Positions 24,678-26,715 of a stretch of 26,715 nt of DNA are shown here, in pieces. Numbering within the stretch: the first letter of the stretch is position 1; each line of letters opens with the position of its first letter. A program made the translations under genes and the position numbers. The notes below the pieces were generated by a model. That model had not been told where the DNA came from, did not search any database, and saw only the letters and a list, made by a program, of their open reading frames with translations. Source of the stretch: Desulfonema limicola (GTDB lineage Bacteria > Desulfobacterota > Desulfobacteria > Desulfobacterales > Desulfosalsimonadaceae); the NCBI GenBank assembly GCA_020722245.1, contig DYLE01000006.1, positions 1-26,715 on the forward strand. Direction: 5' to 3'.

Positions 24678-25318
24678 CGAATATGCTGCCTGGTAAAGGG
24701 GTTGGTCTGTTTTTCAATTCCGATGGTGGAAAAAGGGGTTTCCCCGTAATCATGGCCGGGCCATACCCGGGTATCGTCCGGCAGGATAAAAAGCTTTTCA
24801 TGAATGGATTTTAAAAGCTGCCTGGCGGAGCCGCCCGGCAGATCGGTTCTGCCCACGGCCCCCACAAAAAGGGTGTCGCCGGTAAACAGGTGGCCTTGGG
24901 CATAAAGGCAGATAGAGCCCGGGGTGTGGCCCGGGGTATGAATAACCCGCAGTTCGGTGTTGCCGATATGAATGATATCGTTGTCCTCCAGCTGATGGCT
25001 TGCCCGGGGTGAGCCCTTGCCGCCCATGAGCCGGGAAAGCGATCGGGTCAGAAAACGGCTGACCTGATCAGCGTCCAATCGGTGAATGCAGAGCTGTGCG
25101 CCTGTGGCTTCTATGATGCCGGAGTTTCCGGAGGTGTGATCCGCGTGTCCGTGGGTGTTGATGACATGGGTGATAATATATCCGCTTGCCTTTATCGTAT
25201 TGAGGATTTTCTGCGGTTCAAACGCAGGATCAATGACGGCGCAGCGGCGGGTGGCTTCATCCCCGGCCATATAGCAGAAGTTCGCCATTTGCGGCAGGTA
25301 GATCGGTTTGACCTCCAC
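24674..25318 (-). CDS. Metallo-beta-lactamase-fold hydrolase (glyoxalase II-like)
   Basis: With a GTG start at 25318 (AGGGG 6 nt before it) this is a 214-residue MBL-fold protein. The zinc ligands are all visible: HGHADH (His56, His58, Asp60, His61), the TPGHTPGS histidine, FTGDTLF with the bridging aspartate, and WPGHDYG with the last histidine. The small single-domain size and GHTPGSICLY resemble glyoxalase II-like thioesterases and persulfide dioxygenases; which reaction it performs cannot be read from sequence. A longer in-frame extension to 25534 overlaps ahbD and is not supported by the ribosome site. It lies 13 nt after ahbD and overlaps the GTG start of nagZ by 4 nt. Confidence 0.9.
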   Translation of the reverse strand: MEVKPIYLPQMANFCYMAGDEATRRCAVIDPAFEPQKILNTIKASGYIITHVINTHGHADHTSGNSGIIEATGAQLCIHRLDADQVSRFLTRSLSRLMGGKGSPRASHQLEDNDIIHIGNTELRVIHTPGHTPGSICLYAQGHLFTGDTLFVGAVGRTDLPGGSARQLLKSIHEKLFILPDDTRVWPGHDYGETPFSTIGIEKQTNPFTRQHIR

Positions 25319-25331
25319 GGCGCACCCCTGT

Positions 25332-26435
25332 TTATTTCCGTGCCGGCTGATAGATGCAGAGGGGTTCTTCCGCCAGGTAATCCCCGGTGGCCTCATAGGC
25401 CCGCGCCCGGCAGCCGCCGCAGACCGCCTTAAACTCGCATATTCCGCATTTGCCTTTGAGGTTGTGATAGTCCCGCAGGGAGCGAAAAATTTTTGAATTT
25501 TGCCAGATCTTGGCAAAGGATTCTTTGGTAACATCCCCGCAGTTTAAGTCCAGAAACCCGCAGGGCTGAACAATGCCGGTATGCGAGATAAAGCAGAAGC
25601 CTGTACCCGCAAGGCAGCCTCGGGTCACGGCGTCAAGACCGTGGGTTTTAAAGGTGACGGATTCGCCTTCCTGCCTTGCCCGCTGTCGAAGGATTCGATA
25701 GTAATGCGGCGCGCAGGTGGCTTTCAGTTGAAGGCTTGTTTTTTTCCGCTGGTCGTAAAACCAGTTTAGAGCGGCTTCATACTCGTCCGCTGTGATTTCC
25801 TGGTCGATCAGATATTTGCCCCGGCCTGTGGGGACCAGAAGGAAAATATGCAGGGCCGCGGCCCCCAGGTCTTCGGCGAGCTTGAGAATCCCCGGCATCT
25901 GATCATGATTCAGCTTGGTGATGGTGGTGTTGATTTGAAATTCAATCCCCGCGGCTTTGGCGATGTGAATGCCGCGCATGGCGCCGTCAAAGGCCCCTTC
26001 AACCCCCCGGAAGCGATCATGTCGCTCTTTGGTCGCTCCATCCACGCTGATGCTGATTCTGCTGATGCCGGCGTCCGCCATTTTTTTTGCCGCAGCCTCG
26101 GTGATCAGGGTGCCGTTGGGGGCCATGACCATTTTTAAGCCCTTTTGGGTGCCGTATGCAGCGATATCAAAGATGTCGGGTCTCAGCAGGGGTTCACCTC
26201 CGGTCAGGATCACGATGGGTTTTCCCGCTTCGGCGATCTGATCCACAAGGGTCAGGCAGGCGGGGGTGTTCAGCTCGCCCGTGTAAGGTCCGCTGGTGGC
26301 GGCGGCCCGGCAGTGAATGCAGCTCAAATTGCAGTTCCGGGTGGTCTCCCATGCGACCAGACGGAGAACGGAGTTGTCGAGCCCCCTATCGGCGTGCGGC
26401 GCAGGAGCTGCTTTTAAATCGGTTGTCTCACTCAC
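25332..26435 (-). CDS. ahbD: Radical SAM heme synthase AhbD-like
   Basis: A 367-residue radical SAM/SPASM protein. The S-adenosylmethionine cluster motif CNLSCIHC gives Cys35, Cys39 and Cys42, preceded by the AhbD-like LRLVAWETTRNC and followed by LTGGEPLLRPD. The C-terminal SPASM cysteines lie in GCLAGTGFC, QPCGFL, KCGICEFKAVCGGC and LCIYQP and should hold auxiliary iron-sulfur clusters. In sulfate reducers AhbD converts iron-coproporphyrin III to heme b by oxidative decarboxylation, the last step of the siroheme-dependent route. Its place directly after hemB agrees with that role. A related NirJ/AhbC or peptide-modifying SPASM enzyme is less likely because the N-terminal sequence fits AhbD better. 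The start is a GTG, with AGGACAGG about 9 nt upstream. It is 33 nt from hemB. Confidence 0.85.
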   Translation of the reverse strand: MSETTDLKAAPAPHADRGLDNSVLRLVAWETTRNCNLSCIHCRAAATSGPYTGELNTPACLTLVDQIAEAGKPIVILTGGEPLLRPDIFDIAAYGTQKGLKMVMAPNGTLITEAAAKKMADAGISRISISVDGATKERHDRFRGVEGAFDGAMRGIHIAKAAGIEFQINTTITKLNHDQMPGILKLAEDLGAAALHIFLLVPTGRGKYLIDQEITADEYEAALNWFYDQRKKTSLQLKATCAPHYYRILRQRARQEGESVTFKTHGLDAVTRGCLAGTGFCFISHTGIVQPCGFLDLNCGDVTKESFAKIWQNSKIFRSLRDYHNLKGKCGICEFKAVCGGCRARAYEATGDYLAEEPLCIYQPARK

Positions 26436-26468
26436 CGGTGCGTGCCTGTCCTTTCAAAATGAATAGAT

Positions 26469-26715
26469 TTATGCGGTCAACTGTTTGGCCGCATCCATGG
26501 CAAAATAGGTCAGGATGAGATCAGCTCCGGCCCGTTTGATGGCGGTCAGGGTTTCCATCATGGCCTCCTGGCCGTTGATCCATCCCATTTTTTCAGCGGC
26601 CTTGATCATGGCGTATTCGCCGCTCACGTTGTAGGCGGCGAGCGGCAGATCAATCTCATCTCTGACCCGGCAGATGATGTCCAGGTAGGGCAGGGCGGGC
26701 TTGACCATGATGATG
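26469..26715 (-). CDS. hemB: Delta-aminolevulinic acid dehydratase, C-terminal part
   Basis: The last 82 codons of porphobilinogen synthase are present, and the gene runs off the right edge. The blocks MVKPALPYLDII, LPLAAYNVSGEYAMIKAA, and AGADLILTYFA are distinctive for HemB. The enzyme condenses two 5-aminolevulinate molecules to porphobilinogen, the common precursor of siroheme, heme and corrinoids. The catalytic lysines and metal site lie outside the window. The following gene in the same direction is ahbD, so the cluster links early and late tetrapyrrole synthesis. Confidence 0.96.
   Translation of the reverse strand, partial: IIMVKPALPYLDIICRVRDEIDLPLAAYNVSGEYAMIKAAEKMGWINGQEAMMETLTAIKRAGADLILTYFAMDAAKQLTA

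Noticed and set aside
25319..25534. N-terminal extension of the MBL-fold gene up to 25534
   Set aside because: The extra 72 codons overlap ahbD, read as Arg/Ser/Pro-rich noise, and a GTG with a good ribosome site exists at 25318 where the conserved domain begins.
1..26715. CRISPR arrays, insertion sequences, integrase or transposase genes, rRNA
   Set aside because: Looked for and not found: no regularly spaced direct repeats and no transposase or integrase motifs in either strand.

Overview
The window looks like the chromosome of a Gram-negative, GC-moderate sulfate-reducing bacterium, most likely a Desulfobacterales-type member of the Desulfobacterota (former Deltaproteobacteria). The main support is a radical-SAM heme synthase of the AhbD type directly downstream of hemB, which points to the siroheme-dependent heme route used by sulfate reducers. 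A split glyQ/glyS glycyl-tRNA synthetase, an smc-ftsY pair, a SurA-like periplasmic chaperone and NagZ (peptidoglycan recycling) fit a Gram-negative host. No BLAST or HMM search was possible, so taxonomy and function rest on reading motifs.

Layout. (1) 1-740: a decayed reading frame with two in-frame stop codons, then a tRNA-Thr(CGT) gene on the minus strand with a recognisable promoter. (2) 961-10846: a plus-strand housekeeping run, mfd, a SurA-like PPIase, recO, a GHMP sugar kinase, glyQ, glyS and an 86-residue protein of unknown function, closed by a rho-independent terminator. Several starts overlap or sit on the preceding stop. (3) 10847-11120: a noncoding stretch with a long imperfect inverted repeat. 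(4) 11121-14231: a nucleoside phosphorylase-family protein, ligA and acylphosphatase. (5) 14257-14675, minus: an HU-type DNA-binding protein with its own promoter and terminator. (6) 15079-19879, minus: smc and ftsY, overlapping by 8 nt; this FtsY carries an N-terminal membrane helix. (7) 20049-23642, plus: a three-gene unit behind a good sigma70-type promoter: class III aminotransferase, a divergent kinase-fold-like protein, and a secernin-type Ntn hydrolase. (8) 23655-26715, minus: hemB (partial), ahbD, a metallo-beta-lactamase-fold hydrolase and nagZ, tightly packed.

Most of the window is ordinary core genome: DNA repair and replication (mfd, recO, ligA), chromosome organisation (HU, smc), translation and protein targeting (glyQS, tRNA-Thr, ftsY), envelope biogenesis and recycling (SurA-like, nagZ) and heme synthesis (hemB, ahbD). 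The part I consider least explained is the aminotransferase / kinase-like / secernin cassette: three enzyme folds, each suited to amine or amide chemistry or phosphotransfer, co-transcribed with no known pathway that I can name. Secondary points are the decayed gene beside tRNA-Thr, the inverted repeat at 10932-11065, and a possible small gene overlapping the smc start.
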